64,000 nt of DNA from Cystobacter fuscus (GTDB taxonomy: Bacteria; Myxococcota; Myxococcia; Myxococcales; Myxococcaceae), in the NCBI RefSeq assembly GCF_002305875.1, contig NZ_CP022098.1:6634001-6698000 (forward strand), written 5' to 3'. The translations under genes and the position numbers were made by a program. The notes below the pieces were generated by a model, which ran no database searches, had not been told where the DNA came from, and saw only the letters and a list, made by a program, of their open reading frames with translations. How positions within the stretch are numbered: position 1 is the first letter of the stretch; each line of letters starts with the position of its first letter. Shown here one piece after another: positions 35,044 to 45,839 of the stretch.

Positions 35044-35976
35044 CTACTGCCGAATCAGTGTGTGATCCATCGCAACGGCCACCTGGAGGAGACCGTCCCC
35101 ACGGAAGATCTGGAGGGCCAGATCGGCGAGTTGCCCGCCCTCTGTCTCGAAGGCGCTCTTGTCCACAACAACCGCGATCTTTCCCGACTGACCGGGAACG
35201 ATCACAGGGCGGTCCATGCGAAGCGCGAAGGGTCGAGCCGTGTAGCTGGTGAAATCGCGGGTCAAGTAGGCACCATCGAACTTCCAGGGCTCGCCGTAGT
35301 AGGTGTTCGTCAAGTGAATCACGGCGGCAGCCTTGCCGGGGCCCGAGAAGACTTCGACGATCATGTCCATGTCCTCGTTCTTCGAGCGCCAGAACTTCGC
35401 ACGCCGAAACGGAGTCTTCTTCACCTGCCCGTTCGCGAGAAGCGTCGCGTAAGCGTGATCGACCGAGTTCTCTTCCTTCTTGAACCGCTCGTTCTCCTCG
35501 CTCAGCTTGCGCTCGCGGTTGAGGGAGTCATACAGGGACGAGAGGACCGCGTTGTAGCTGTCGTGGTCCTTGAACACGTTGACCTGATAGTCGATCCATC
35601 CCCAGTCCTCGCGCCTCTTGGGCTTCACAAGGAACGTGAACTCCGTCCCGTCAACGAGCGTCACGAGCAGGGGCAACGCCTCGCCGTCGTCGAGGTCACG
35701 CAGCGGCTCTAGAACCACTTTCTTGCCGCCTACGAGCGGGGTCTCGAAACGCCCCTCCCATGCCAAGAACTTCGTCTTCTCCGGATCGACCTCCTTCTCG
35801 AAGCGGAGCGCCGTCACCACCTGCCAGGAAACGTAGATGGACGGAGCCTCCTGCCTTGGATGAGCCGGTACCTTGAGGGTCCGAATCGTGAGCTTTTCTG
35901 CCTCATCCCTGGCCAGTGCCGGGGAAGCCATCATGACGAGAAGCAGGCCATACCTCAGAAGTGGGAAAGTGCGCAT
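35044..35976 (-). CDS. DUF2381 family protein
   Basis: ATG 35976 gives a 310-residue protein with a cleavable Sec signal (LLRYGLLLVMMASPALA). The body matches the DUF2381 paralogous family of myxobacteria: N-terminal RTLKVPAHPRQEAPSIYVSWQ, a region about setting values (PLLVTLVDGTEFTFLV, typical beta-sandwich), a charged helical middle (about 150-200), and the C-terminal beta domain ending GDGLLQVAVAMD. These genes usually accompany a kinase and a small lipoprotein, and here the small lipoprotein follows by 11 bp. Periplasmic; biochemical role unknown. The kinase partner is missing at this locus. Confidence 0.8.
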   Translation of the reverse strand: MRTFPLLRYGLLLVMMASPALARDEAEKLTIRTLKVPAHPRQEAPSIYVSWQVVTALRFEKEVDPEKTKFLAWEGRFETPLVGGKKVVLEPLRDLDDGEALPLLVTLVDGTEFTFLVKPKRREDWGWIDYQVNVFKDHDSYNAVLSSLYDSLNRERKLSEENERFKKEENSVDHAYATLLANGQVKKTPFRRAKFWRSKNEDMDMIVEVFSGPGKAAAVIHLTNTYYGEPWKFDGAYLTRDFTSYTARPFALRMDRPVIVPGQSGKIAVVVDKSAFETEGGQLADLALQIFRGDGLLQVAVAMDHTLIRQ

Positions 35977-36062
35977 GGTGGGGCCAACGTAACAGGACGG
36001 GTGCAGGGCACTCAATCCTCGCGCGCCCTGCCTGTAGGCTGCCGATCAGCGAATCCTCCCCA

Positions 36063-36144
36063 TGGGCGATCCGAACCGGAGCGCCCGCCCCATCCAGGTG
36101 CGCCGGAATGGAGCGCCCGCCCTCCAGACAGGCCTGGGATTCCC
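36063..36144 (+). repeat. 82-bp dispersed repeat, copy 2
   Basis: About 95% identical to 31687-31768 in the same orientation. It lies between the DUF2381 start and the MBL-hydrolase gene, at the right edge of the rearranged accessory zone. Confidence 0.85.
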
Positions 36145-36247
36145 AGTAACTCCGGCCATTTGGCGTTGGCAAGGGCCTTGCTCTGACCAGGGAACGTCCA
36201 GGGCGCCCCCCACACGGGAGCGCCCACGTTTTCGAGGAGGAGCCGAC

Positions 36248-37096
36248 ATGGAAGTGCGTTTCTACGGAGTCCGGGGAAGCATCGCGGTGTCGGGGGCGCA
36301 CGCGGCGGGCATCGGCGGCAACACGTCCTGCCTGGAGGTGACGAGCCAGGGGCATCGGCTCATCCTCGACGCCGGCACGGGCCTCCGCGCCCTCGGCGAG
36401 GTGATGATGCGCGAGGGCGCGCCGCGCAAGGCCACCCTCTTCTTCTCGCACCTGCACTGGGACCACGTGCAGGGCTTCCCCTTCTTCTCCCCGGGCTACC
36501 TGCCCACGACGGAGCTGGAGCTGTACGGCCCGGGGCCGGATGGGGACTCGGCGCTGGCGTCGGTGCTGGCCAGGCAGATGGAGCCGCCCAACTTCCCCGT
36601 GCCCCTGTCCACCATGCGCGCGCGCATGGCGTTCCGCTCGGCGCTGCATGGCCACACGGTGGAGGTGGGCCCCTTCCGCGTGACGCCCTTCGACTCCCCC
36701 CACCCCCAGGGCTGCCTGGCCTACCGCGTCGAGGCGGATGGTCACTCCTTCGTCTACGCCACGGACATGGAGATGTCGCTCGCCGCGCTGGACGCTCGCC
36801 ACGCGCGGTGGATGGAGGGCGTGGACGCGCTGTGCATGGACGCGCAGTACACCCCGGACGAGTACAACGGCTCGCGCGGGGCGCCCCGCAAGGGCTGGGG
36901 CCACTCCACCATGGTGGACGCGGCCCAGGTGGCCCAGGCCGTCCACGCCCGCCGGCTGTTCCTCTTCCACCATGACCCCGCCCACAACGACGAGCAGGTG
37001 GAGGGCATGGCCGAGGAGGCCCGCCAGTACTTCGCCGCCAGCGAGCCGGCCCGCGAGGGCAAGCGCATCGTGCTCGGGGCCGGGGCGCACGCATGA
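36248..37096 (+). CDS. MBL-fold metallo-hydrolase
   Basis: ATG 36248 with GAGGAG upstream gives 282 residues: MEVRFYGVRGSIAVSG, then the metal-binding SHLHWDHVQG (H-x-H-x-D-H), a later Asp in YATDMEM and a His in FLFHHDPAHND. It resembles the PhnP/RNase-Z-like branch of hydrolases with the N-terminal GVRGS motif, which act on phosphodiesters or cyclic nucleotides. It ends only 14 bp before the chosen start of a sigma-54 activator gene with GAF domain, so the two are cotranscribed; a link to second-messenger turnover is plausible but not shown. Confidence 0.85.
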   Translation: MEVRFYGVRGSIAVSGAHAAGIGGNTSCLEVTSQGHRLILDAGTGLRALGEVMMREGAPRKATLFFSHLHWDHVQGFPFFSPGYLPTTELELYGPGPDGDSALASVLARQMEPPNFPVPLSTMRARMAFRSALHGHTVEVGPFRVTPFDSPHPQGCLAYRVEADGHSFVYATDMEMSLAALDARHARWMEGVDALCMDAQYTPDEYNGSRGAPRKGWGHSTMVDAAQVAQAVHARRLFLFHHDPAHNDEQVEGMAEEARQYFAASEPAREGKRIVLGAGAHA

Positions 37097-37110
37097 GCCA
37101 GGAGGGACAC

Positions 37111-38682
<1,572 letters not shown>

Positions 38683-38718
38683 TCAACTACACGGTCAGAC
38701 CATCAGCGTGGGCAGCCG

Positions 38719-39969
38719 CTACACGGCGCACTGTCCGAGCGGAACGCTCTCGTCCGCGAGGCGCTGGGCATCCACGGGGGTCCGGCTCGAGACCATCTTC
38801 CGGGCCGCCATGAAGTCCGCGGGCCGGCCAATGACATCCGCGGCGAGGATGCGGCCGTCCTTGAGGTAGAAGGCCGAGAAGGTCCGGTTCTCGACCGAGC
38901 CACGCGTGACGCACCGCTCGTAGCCCGTGGACAGCCCCACCATCTGGAGTTTCAAGTCGTACTGCTCCGACCAGAACCAGGGCGTGGCGGTGGACGGCTC
39001 CTGCTTGCCCATGAGCGTGGCGGCCGCGACACGCGCGTGCTCGAGCGCGTTGGGCACGGACTCGAGGCGCACCCGGGTGCCCGTGTAGGAGCTGGGCTGG
39101 TTCGCGCAGTCACCGATGGCGAGGATGGAGGGATCGCTCGTGCGGGCGTACTCGTCCACGACGATGCCGTTGTCCACGGCGAGCCCCGCCTGGGCGGCCA
39201 GCTCCGTGTTGGGGACGAGGCCGATCCCCACCAGGACGAGATCCGCCTCGATCGCTTCTTCCCCTCCCCCGTGGGAGATCTTCGCCCGGCGTACCCGGCG
39301 CTGGGACTCATCGAGCTCGAAGCCCTGGACGCCCGCGAGCTGCCGGAAGTCGACACCGTGTCCGCGATGAATGGCCTCGATGAAGGAGGAGACCTCCGGT
39401 CCGGTGACGCGGGCGAGAATGCGGGGGGCGGCCTCCACCACCGTCACGCGCAGCCCGAGCTGGGTGGCGGCCGCCGCGACCTCGAGGCCCACGTAGCCTC
39501 CGCCGATGATCACCAGGTGGCGTCCGGACACGAACTGGCCGTGCATCGCCTCCACGTCCGCGATGGAGCGCAGGGAGAACACGTTCTCGAGCCGCGAGGT
39601 GTCCACGCCCGGAAACGACAGCAGGCGCGCCCGGCCGCCCGTGGCGAGCACCAGCTTGTCGTAGCGCAGCCGGCTGCCCTCCGAGAGAAGGACCTCGTGC
39701 GCGTCACGCTCGATGCGCTCCACGCGCGTGCCGAGCTTGAGCTCGATGGAGAAGCGCTCGTAGGTCGCCTGGGGTTTGAGGTGGAGATCGTTCCGGCCCA
39801 TCTTCCCGAGCAGGAAGCCCTTGGACAGCGGAGGCCGCTGGTAGGGCAGGTGCGCCTCGTCCCCCACGAGGACGATCCGGCCTTCACTGCCCTGCTGCCG
39901 CAGGCGCGTCGCCAGCTCGCCCCCGGCCTGTCCAGCTCCCACGATGACCACCGTCTCGCCGCTCTTCAT
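38719..39969 (-). CDS. FAD-dependent ferredoxin/rubredoxin-type reductase
   Basis: ATG 39969 is preceded by GAGGAG. The 416-residue flavoprotein has an FAD motif (VVIVGAGQAGGELATRL, near residue 6), PYQRPPLSKGFL, an NAD(P)H motif (LVIIGGGYVGLEVA, about 146-160), LVLVGIGLVPNTELA and the FAD ribityl-binding AIGDCANQ. This is the family of NADH-dependent ferredoxin reductases partnering Rieske oxygenases or P450s (rhodocoxin reductase type). No ferredoxin or oxygenase gene is adjacent. Monocistronic, convergent with the activator gene. Confidence 0.9.
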   Translation of the reverse strand: MKSGETVVIVGAGQAGGELATRLRQQGSEGRIVLVGDEAHLPYQRPPLSKGFLLGKMGRNDLHLKPQATYERFSIELKLGTRVERIERDAHEVLLSEGSRLRYDKLVLATGGRARLLSFPGVDTSRLENVFSLRSIADVEAMHGQFVSGRHLVIIGGGYVGLEVAAAATQLGLRVTVVEAAPRILARVTGPEVSSFIEAIHRGHGVDFRQLAGVQGFELDESQRRVRRAKISHGGGEEAIEADLVLVGIGLVPNTELAAQAGLAVDNGIVVDEYARTSDPSILAIGDCANQPSSYTGTRVRLESVPNALEHARVAAATLMGKQEPSTATPWFWSEQYDLKLQMVGLSTGYERCVTRGSVENRTFSAFYLKDGRILAADVIGRPADFMAARKMVSSRTPVDAQRLADESVPLGQCAV

Positions 39970-40068
39970 CGGTTGCACTCCTCGCGGACCAGGCCGCTGC
40001 GTTGGCGACCGGATGATGTCGCATCGCGGAGCGTGGAGCACAACCGACAATGCCCGAGGGGGCGCCGC

Positions 40069-40971
40069 TCAGCCCGCGAGCACCCAGGCGGCGGCCACGG
40101 TGAGTCCCCCCGCCGCCACGAACAGCGTCCAGGCCCGGCGCGCCAGGTGCGTCCCGGTGCCCTCGGCCGCGTCGCCGAGGATCACCATCGCGGGCCCGCC
40201 CTGCCGGCCGCGCAGCTCATACCCGCCCGCCACCGGACCGGGCCGCAGCTCCCCCACCACCAGACACTCCTCGCCGAGCTTGCCCACCCGCTCGTACGAC
40301 AGCGCCTCCTCGGGGGGCGCCCCTTCCACGGGCGCGTCCAGTCCCGGCCCCACCTCGGCGGGCCGTCCCACCAGGCAGGGCCGCACGCGCAGCGGTGCCA
40401 GCACGAGGCCCGGCGAGAAGCTCAACGCCGCCTCCGTCTTCTCCCCGCGCATGCGCACCACCGGCGCGGACGCCCGCTCCACCGACAACAGCGAGCCCTT
40501 GCCACCCCCGGGCGTCACGCCGCGCACTTCCGCCTCGTAGAAGGCGCACACCACGCCGCCCGGCGACGTCACCTGATCGCTCGCCGCGAGCCGGCCCCGG
40601 TACACGCCCCAGCCCGGCGTCTGGCCCTGGCGCAAGGCCTCCACGCCCTCGTCGAGGCTCCGGGGCGCCTCGGCCCGCAGCGCGTCCGCGCGCACGCGAA
40701 TCCGCGAGCCCACCACCGCCAGCCCCGCCGCGACCATGAGCAGTCCGACGCCCAGTGCCTGGCGGAAGACGGCGGGAGACACCCACATGAGCGGGCCCGC
40801 GCCGTAGCTCAGCGACAGGAGCGCGAAGCACCCCGCCAGCAACGCCAACCAGGCCAGCGGCGCGCGAGGCAACGAGGCCCTCACGTCTCCGCGACTCCAG
40901 GAAACCGCCGCCACCATCAGCGCGCCCAGTCCCGCCGCGCAAAACGGGGCCAATGCCCACCGCAAGTCCAT
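40069..40971 (-). CDS. GIDE-like membrane protein
   Basis: From ATG 40971 the product has 300 residues: three N-terminal transmembrane helices (about 4-25, 35-60, 67-90), a cytoplasmic or periplasmic domain with GWGVYRGRLAASDQVTSPG, CAFYEAEVRG and SYERVGKLGEECLVVGEL, and one C-terminal helix (about 280-298). The middle domain is reminiscent of the GIDE/MULAN domain (GxV...LxSPxxxxxCVYYR), which in eukaryotes accompanies a RING finger; no RING is present. Function unknown. Confidence 0.55.
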   Translation of the reverse strand: MDLRWALAPFCAAGLGALMVAAVSWSRGDVRASLPRAPLAWLALLAGCFALLSLSYGAGPLMWVSPAVFRQALGVGLLMVAAGLAVVGSRIRVRADALRAEAPRSLDEGVEALRQGQTPGWGVYRGRLAASDQVTSPGGVVCAFYEAEVRGVTPGGGKGSLLSVERASAPVVRMRGEKTEAALSFSPGLVLAPLRVRPCLVGRPAEVGPGLDAPVEGAPPEEALSYERVGKLGEECLVVGELRPGPVAGGYELRGRQGGPAMVILGDAAEGTGTHLARRAWTLFVAAGGLTVAAAWVLAG

Positions 40972-41115
40972 GGCTCCCCTGCCCCCAATCCACCCCGGCC
41001 CACCGTCCCGCACGGGCCTCGACCTCGCCAAAGGTGCGGACGCGGCGGAGCGCCGACAAGGGTGCCCGGGTGGCCGATCCTCCTTGTCGGGGGGCCACCG
41101 TCCGCCACGGGCGCG

Positions 41116-42999
41116 TTACTCCTGCGGGGTTTCCGCCAGCGAACGATCCGTCTCCTTCCGGGCCTGGAGGCCGCGGACCACCAGGTCGTCGAAGGTGCAG
41201 ACCAGGTTGCGGCACCCCAGCGCCACCTTCGCCGAGCGCCCCTGGAGTCCCTCCAGGTACTTGTGCGCGAAGGGCGCACTCTCGCCGTTGAGGTAGGCGG
41301 ACACCTCCACGCCGTCCTTCTTGCGCTTGAGCTGGAGCTTCACGCGGAAGGCGCCCTGGGGAACGGGGGTCTCGTCCTGCACCAGGTCCTCCACTTCCTG
41401 CGCGCTGTTGCCCACCACGTCGCGGCCCTCGGGTGTGGTGTAGCGCCAGCTCAGGCGCATGCCCGTGCCGGGAATGGCGTAGACGGACACCTGCAAGCCG
41501 GTGACGCGGAAGGACAGCTCGGCGAAGTGCTGGGCATCCGCCTCCTCGGGGTAGCCGCGGCCGAGCGCGCTCGCGCTCATGAGCACCTCGGCGGAGAAGT
41601 CGTCGCTGGAGAAGTAGCGGTGGGCCAGGTAGGCGCGGGGGATGAGCTGCCCGCCCCCGGCGTCATTGCCGCCCTGGATGGCATGGAGCTGCCCGTTCTC
41701 CAGCGTCCACGTCCCCGCGTGGGCGTTCACGTTCTCCTCGCCCCCGACGAAGTCCACGCCCAGGCGCACCCGGCCGTCGGCCAGCTCCTCCTGCATCGAG
41801 CTGACGAAGAGATCGCCATGGGTGTTGGCGGGCCAGGGCTTGGGGCTGGGCACCACGCGCAAGAGCCGCCCGAGCACCACCTGCTTGCCCTCGCCCCACG
41901 GCAGGCCCACGGGCGTGTCCGACAGCCCCCTCACGCCGTAGGCGAGGACGGCCAACGCGCCCGTCACCGAGAGCACCGCGCGCACCCGCCGCCAACCCGA
42001 GCGCAGCCGGCTGCGCTCCGGGCCGAGCGGCTCGAGGGCGGGCCCCGTGGACGAGACGTTGCTGACGAGCGTCTCGAGCATCCGGCACACCTCGGAGGCC
42101 CGCGCGGGGCGCGCCTCGGGCTCGGTCTCCAAGAGCCGCTCCACCACCGCGTCCACGCGCTTGTCCAACCCGGGCACGCGCTCGGACGGCAGGCGGAAGC
42201 GCCCCACTGGCACCTCGCCGGTGAGCATCTCGTAGAGCATCACGCCCAGCGAGAACAGGTCCGCGCGCCCATCCACGTTCTTGGCGTCGCGCCGCTGCTC
42301 GGGCGCCATGTAGTTGAGCGTCCCCATGGCCACGGACGTGGCCGTCAGCCGCTCCGTCGAGTCCGGCCGGCGGATGCCCGCCAGCCCGAAGTCCGCCACC
42401 TTCACGTGCCCGCGCCCATCCACCAGGATGTTCTCCGGCTTCAGGTCGCGGTGGATGATGTCCTTTTCCTGGGCGCACTCCAGGGCGCGCGCCACCTGGA
42501 GCGCCACGCGCAGCGCCTCGGGCGGGGACAGCTCGCGCATCACGTCGCGCAGCGAGCGCCCCTCCACGTACTCCATGACGAAGTAGTAGTGCTCGCCCGC
42601 CACGCCCCGGTCGATGATCTGCACGATGTGGGGATGGCTGAGGGTGGCGAGCGCGGTGGCTTCCTTGTCGAAGCGCTGGACGAACTCGGGATCCTTGGCG
42701 AGCCGCGGCGGCAGCACCTTCACCGCCACGCGGCGGCCCAGCGACATCTGCCGCGCGAGCCACACCTCGCCCATGCCGCCGCGGCCCAGCACGCGCAAGA
42801 GCTCGTAGCCGGGAACCACCAGCTGGCCGCCCACGAAGGTGCTCTCCAGGAGGCCTTCCTCGGCTCCGGTCAAAGGGGCCGCCGCACGCGAGGCGCGCAC
42901 GGGGAAGCGGGTGCCACAGGCACACGACACCTCCGCTCCCACCTGGAAGGAGCCCACCTCATGCGTCCGCGCGCAGTTCGGACAGTCCTGGGTCGTCAT
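41116..42999 (-). CDS. Zinc-ribbon Ser/Thr protein kinase
   Basis: Start ATG 42999 overlaps the upstream stop as TGATG. The 627 residues begin with a zinc ribbon (Cys6, Cys9, Cys26, Cys28), then a Hanks-type kinase domain (about 65-330) with LGRGGMGEV, Lys94 in VAVKVL, HRDLKPEN, DFGLAG and MAPEQ, so catalysis should be intact. A transmembrane helix follows (about 370-390), then an extracytoplasmic domain (about 430-610) with jelly-roll-like strands (TWTLENGQLHAI, RYFSSDDFSAEVLMSA, FDDLVVRGL) that may bind glycans. Coupled to the FHA-GAF-cyclase gene; FHA domains bind phosphothreonine, so the kinase may control the cyclase. Confidence 0.92.
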   Translation of the reverse strand: MTTQDCPNCARTHEVGSFQVGAEVSCACGTRFPVRASRAAAPLTGAEEGLLESTFVGGQLVVPGYELLRVLGRGGMGEVWLARQMSLGRRVAVKVLPPRLAKDPEFVQRFDKEATALATLSHPHIVQIIDRGVAGEHYYFVMEYVEGRSLRDVMRELSPPEALRVALQVARALECAQEKDIIHRDLKPENILVDGRGHVKVADFGLAGIRRPDSTERLTATSVAMGTLNYMAPEQRRDAKNVDGRADLFSLGVMLYEMLTGEVPVGRFRLPSERVPGLDKRVDAVVERLLETEPEARPARASEVCRMLETLVSNVSSTGPALEPLGPERSRLRSGWRRVRAVLSVTGALAVLAYGVRGLSDTPVGLPWGEGKQVVLGRLLRVVPSPKPWPANTHGDLFVSSMQEELADGRVRLGVDFVGGEENVNAHAGTWTLENGQLHAIQGGNDAGGGQLIPRAYLAHRYFSSDDFSAEVLMSASALGRGYPEEADAQHFAELSFRVTGLQVSVYAIPGTGMRLSWRYTTPEGRDVVGNSAQEVEDLVQDETPVPQGAFRVKLQLKRKKDGVEVSAYLNGESAPFAHKYLEGLQGRSAKVALGCRNLVCTFDDLVVRGLQARKETDRSLAETPQE

Positions 43000-44693
43000 C
43001 AGTCGTGGTGGGTGTTGGTGATCTCCAGGCCGAGCACCCGGTAGGGCTGGACGCCCTTCTCCTTGCCCTTGACCTGGGTGACGGGCAGCGGCTCCACGTC
43101 GAAGCCGGAGCCGGCCTTCTTCACCGTGCTGTCGTTGGCCACGACGTCGCCGCCGCGCGCGAGCCCACACAGGCGCGAGGCGGTGTTCACCGTGTCGCCG
43201 ATGGCGGTGAACTCATGGCGCTCGTTGCTGCCCATGTAGCCCACGACGGCCTGGCCCGTGTTGACGCCGATGCCCACCTCGATGGGCCGCTTGCCCGCGG
43301 CGACGCGCGTGCCGTTGAGCACGTCCACCGCGTCCTGCATCTCCAGCGCCGCGCGCAGCGCCCGCGCCGCGTCGTCCGGGTGGCTGGAGGGCGGGCCCCA
43401 GACGGCCATGACACAGTCGCCGATGAACTTGTCCAGGTTGCCCTCGTGGCGGAACACCACGCCGGCCATGAGGGTGAAGAACTCGTTGAGCATGCTCACC
43501 ACCTCCTGCGGAGACTCGTTCTCCGACAGGGTGGTGAAGCCGCGGATGTCCGCGAACAGGCAGGTGACTTCCGCCAGCCGGCTCTGGCGCAGGTCCTCCG
43601 TCTCGCCGCGGATCACCGCCTCGGCCACCGCGCGCGACAGGAAGCGGCTGAGCTCGGCGCGGGTGATGGCCTCGTTCTGCACCTGCGCCGCCAGGGCCGC
43701 GTTCTCCAGGGCGATGCCCGCCTGGGCGGAGATGCCCGAGAGGATGGTGAGATCCTTCTCCGAGAAGGCGTTGGTCTGCTGGCGCGAGTCGAGGAAGAGC
43801 ACCGCCTCCAGCTTGCCCTTGGACAACAGCGGCACCGCCATGGCCGAGCGGATGCCCTGCGCCACGATGCTCTCCGAGGAGGAGAAGCGCTCGTCGATGA
43901 TGGCGTCCGCGGTGAGCACCGCCTTGTGCGTCTCGGCGACCTTCTGCAGCACCGTGTCGGACACCATGACGTTGTCCGGCCGGCCGTGGCGGTGCTTGAC
44001 GGCCACCGGCACGGTGAACTGGCCGTCCGGGCCCGCCTTGAGGATGACGCCGTGATCGGCCGCCAGGAGCTGGAAGGACACCGAGAGGATCTGCTCGAAG
44101 AGGTCCGCCTGCTTGCCCTGCTGGCTCACCTGGCGATGGAACTCGTAGGCGGTGCGCAGCTTCTCGTACTCGCGCTTGAGCGTGGCGAGCTCCTGGATCT
44201 GCTCGGCGGGCCGGAAGTTCTGCGGCGGCCCCTGCTGATCCATCTGCGCGAGGAAGGCGGGCACCGAGTGCGACTGCGCCACCACCGTCACCCGGGGCGA
44301 GCGCGACGAGGTGCCACCCAGACCGGAGGACAGGGGGGCGGCCACGCCCGGGGACTCGCCGGAGTAGAAGGTGAGCTTGGTGGCGCCCACGCTGATCTCG
44401 TCCCCGTCGCGCAGCTTCAGCTCCGAGACGCGCTTGCCGTTGACGAAGGTGCCGTTGGAGGAGCCCAGGTCGCGCAGGACGTACTCGCGGCCCACGCGCT
44501 CGATGGTGGCGTGCTCCTTGGAGACCTCGCGGTCCACCAGTCGCAGCGTGTTGGAGGGGTGCCGGCCCAGCGTCGTGAGCTGGCCGAGCGAGAACTCCCC
44601 GGTCGTCCCGTCCGGAAACCGCCCCTTGAGATGCGGCCCCCGCGGACCCGCGGTCTTCGAGGATGGAGGGGAACCTTGACTCACGCGCGCCAC
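42999..44693 (-). CDS. FHA-GAF-class III nucleotide cyclase
   Basis: 564 residues from GTG 44693 (a second GTG at 44684 is possible). Domains in order: FHA (about 38-105; LGRHPSNTLRL, VSKEHATI, DLGSSNGTFVNG), helical linker, GAF (about 195-340; IRSAMAVPLL), and a class III cyclase (about 370-550) with CLFADIRGFTTLSE, LDKFIGDCVMAVWG and RHEFTAIGDTVNTASR. Both metal-binding Asp are present and the Lys in LDKFIGD favours ATP, so cAMP is the likely product. Soluble. The zinc-ribbon kinase gene starts inside its stop codon (TGATG), which implies tight coexpression and probable phosphorylation-dependent interaction through the FHA domain. Confidence 0.92.
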   Translation of the reverse strand: MARVSQGSPPSSKTAGPRGPHLKGRFPDGTTGEFSLGQLTTLGRHPSNTLRLVDREVSKEHATIERVGREYVLRDLGSSNGTFVNGKRVSELKLRDGDEISVGATKLTFYSGESPGVAAPLSSGLGGTSSRSPRVTVVAQSHSVPAFLAQMDQQGPPQNFRPAEQIQELATLKREYEKLRTAYEFHRQVSQQGKQADLFEQILSVSFQLLAADHGVILKAGPDGQFTVPVAVKHRHGRPDNVMVSDTVLQKVAETHKAVLTADAIIDERFSSSESIVAQGIRSAMAVPLLSKGKLEAVLFLDSRQQTNAFSEKDLTILSGISAQAGIALENAALAAQVQNEAITRAELSRFLSRAVAEAVIRGETEDLRQSRLAEVTCLFADIRGFTTLSENESPQEVVSMLNEFFTLMAGVVFRHEGNLDKFIGDCVMAVWGPPSSHPDDAARALRAALEMQDAVDVLNGTRVAAGKRPIEVGIGVNTGQAVVGYMGSNERHEFTAIGDTVNTASRLCGLARGGDVVANDSTVKKAGSGFDVEPLPVTQVKGKEKGVQPYRVLGLEITNTHHD

Positions 44694-44785
44694 CTCGACG
44701 CTCCGGATTCCGACGTCACCCCCCGGACACTACCAGACCTCCCGGAGCACCGGAACGACTACGAACGCCTGTCTGGTGGGCCAGC

Positions 44786-45742
44786 TCAGAGGAAACTTTC
44801 CTGAGTTCCCGGGCTCTGGGGGCCGGAGTGGGCCCGGGAGCCCAGGGGGAAGGGGTTCTTGATGGCCAGGCCCACCGCGGGATAGACGATGGCGCCCCCG
44901 AGGTCGCGCTCCCGGCCGAAGAGGACGGGGCGGCAGGAGCTGTAGCCGGCGGTGAGCTCGGCGAAGAGGTGCACGTAGCGGAAGCCCAGGGCGAAGCCCA
45001 CGCTGGCGCCCACGAAGTGGCTGGACACCTGGGCGGGCAGCCGCACGTCGAAGCCCGACACGTCCTGGCCCGAGTTCGAATAGTCCACCAGCCGCGAGTC
45101 CAGCGAGGTGCTGCTGTAGATGTACTTGGGCGCGCCGTACAGCTTGAAGATGTCCCCCAGGTCCAGGCTCAGGTAGATGGGCACCTCGAGGTCCCACCGG
45201 GAGAACTCGTCGATCCGGACGATCTCCAGGGCATCCAGCACGGGGCTCTTGAAGAGGTGGCGGGAGAGGCCCACGCCGAGCGCCAGATCATAGGACTTGC
45301 GCTGGTAGTCCGGCAGCGAGTCGTCCTCGGGATCCCCCCCGTGCGCGAGCCGCACCTTGCCGTCGAAGCGCAGGGAGGTGGAGCTCAGGCGCAGGCCCAC
45401 GTCCAGGGCATGGGACTCGAGCAGGCCGGCGCGCACCATCAACTCGTTGGAGGTGCCCGGAGGAGCCACCGCGAGCGCCAGACCCACGCCCAGCAACCGC
45501 TGGGCTTCCTCCTCCGGCAGTTGATAGGGCTCGCCGGCCTGGACGGCCCGCTTGATGGCCTGACCCTGGGCGATGCCCTGTTCGATGAGGGAGCCGAGCT
45601 GGCCCACCGGTGCGAAGGCGCCCATCGCGCCAGACACCTGGAACTGGCCCCGGGCGAGGGGTTTGGCCGTCTGCATCGTGGAGAGCGTGGAGGCACAACC
45701 GGTGGCCGTCAGCAGGGCGAGCAGGAGGAGTGGAAGTCTCAT
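44786..45742 (-). CDS. Outer-membrane-type lipoprotein
   Basis: A 318-residue product with a lipoprotein signal (LLLLALLTATGC). The mature part starts ASTLSTMQTAKPLARGQFQ and continues as alternating strands with aromatic ends (LDVGLRLSSTSLRF, KSYDLALGVGLS, EVPIYLSLDLGDIF, FVGASVGFALGFRYVHLFAEL, YPAVGLAIKNPF), consistent with a small outer-membrane beta-barrel; the combination of lipobox and barrel is seen in other myxobacterial proteins. Function unknown. It lies 92 bp from the cyclase gene and is transcribed in the same direction, and is divergent from truD. Confidence 0.7.
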   Translation of the reverse strand: MRLPLLLLALLTATGCASTLSTMQTAKPLARGQFQVSGAMGAFAPVGQLGSLIEQGIAQGQAIKRAVQAGEPYQLPEEEAQRLLGVGLALAVAPPGTSNELMVRAGLLESHALDVGLRLSSTSLRFDGKVRLAHGGDPEDDSLPDYQRKSYDLALGVGLSRHLFKSPVLDALEIVRIDEFSRWDLEVPIYLSLDLGDIFKLYGAPKYIYSSTSLDSRLVDYSNSGQDVSGFDVRLPAQVSSHFVGASVGFALGFRYVHLFAELTAGYSSCRPVLFGRERDLGGAIVYPAVGLAIKNPFPLGSRAHSGPQSPGTQESFL

Positions 45743-45839
45743 GAGGGGGAGCCGAGATTACGCCGCCGCCTGTCCGATTGTCAGGCCCGCCCCCCTTCAC
45801 TCCTTCCACTCAGGGCACTCCGGCTGTTAAGGGAGCCCG

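Noticed and set aside
38687-38914. Short reverse ORF after the sigma-54 activator gene
   Set aside because: Overlaps the reductase gene in another frame with Arg/Gly-rich noise composition.
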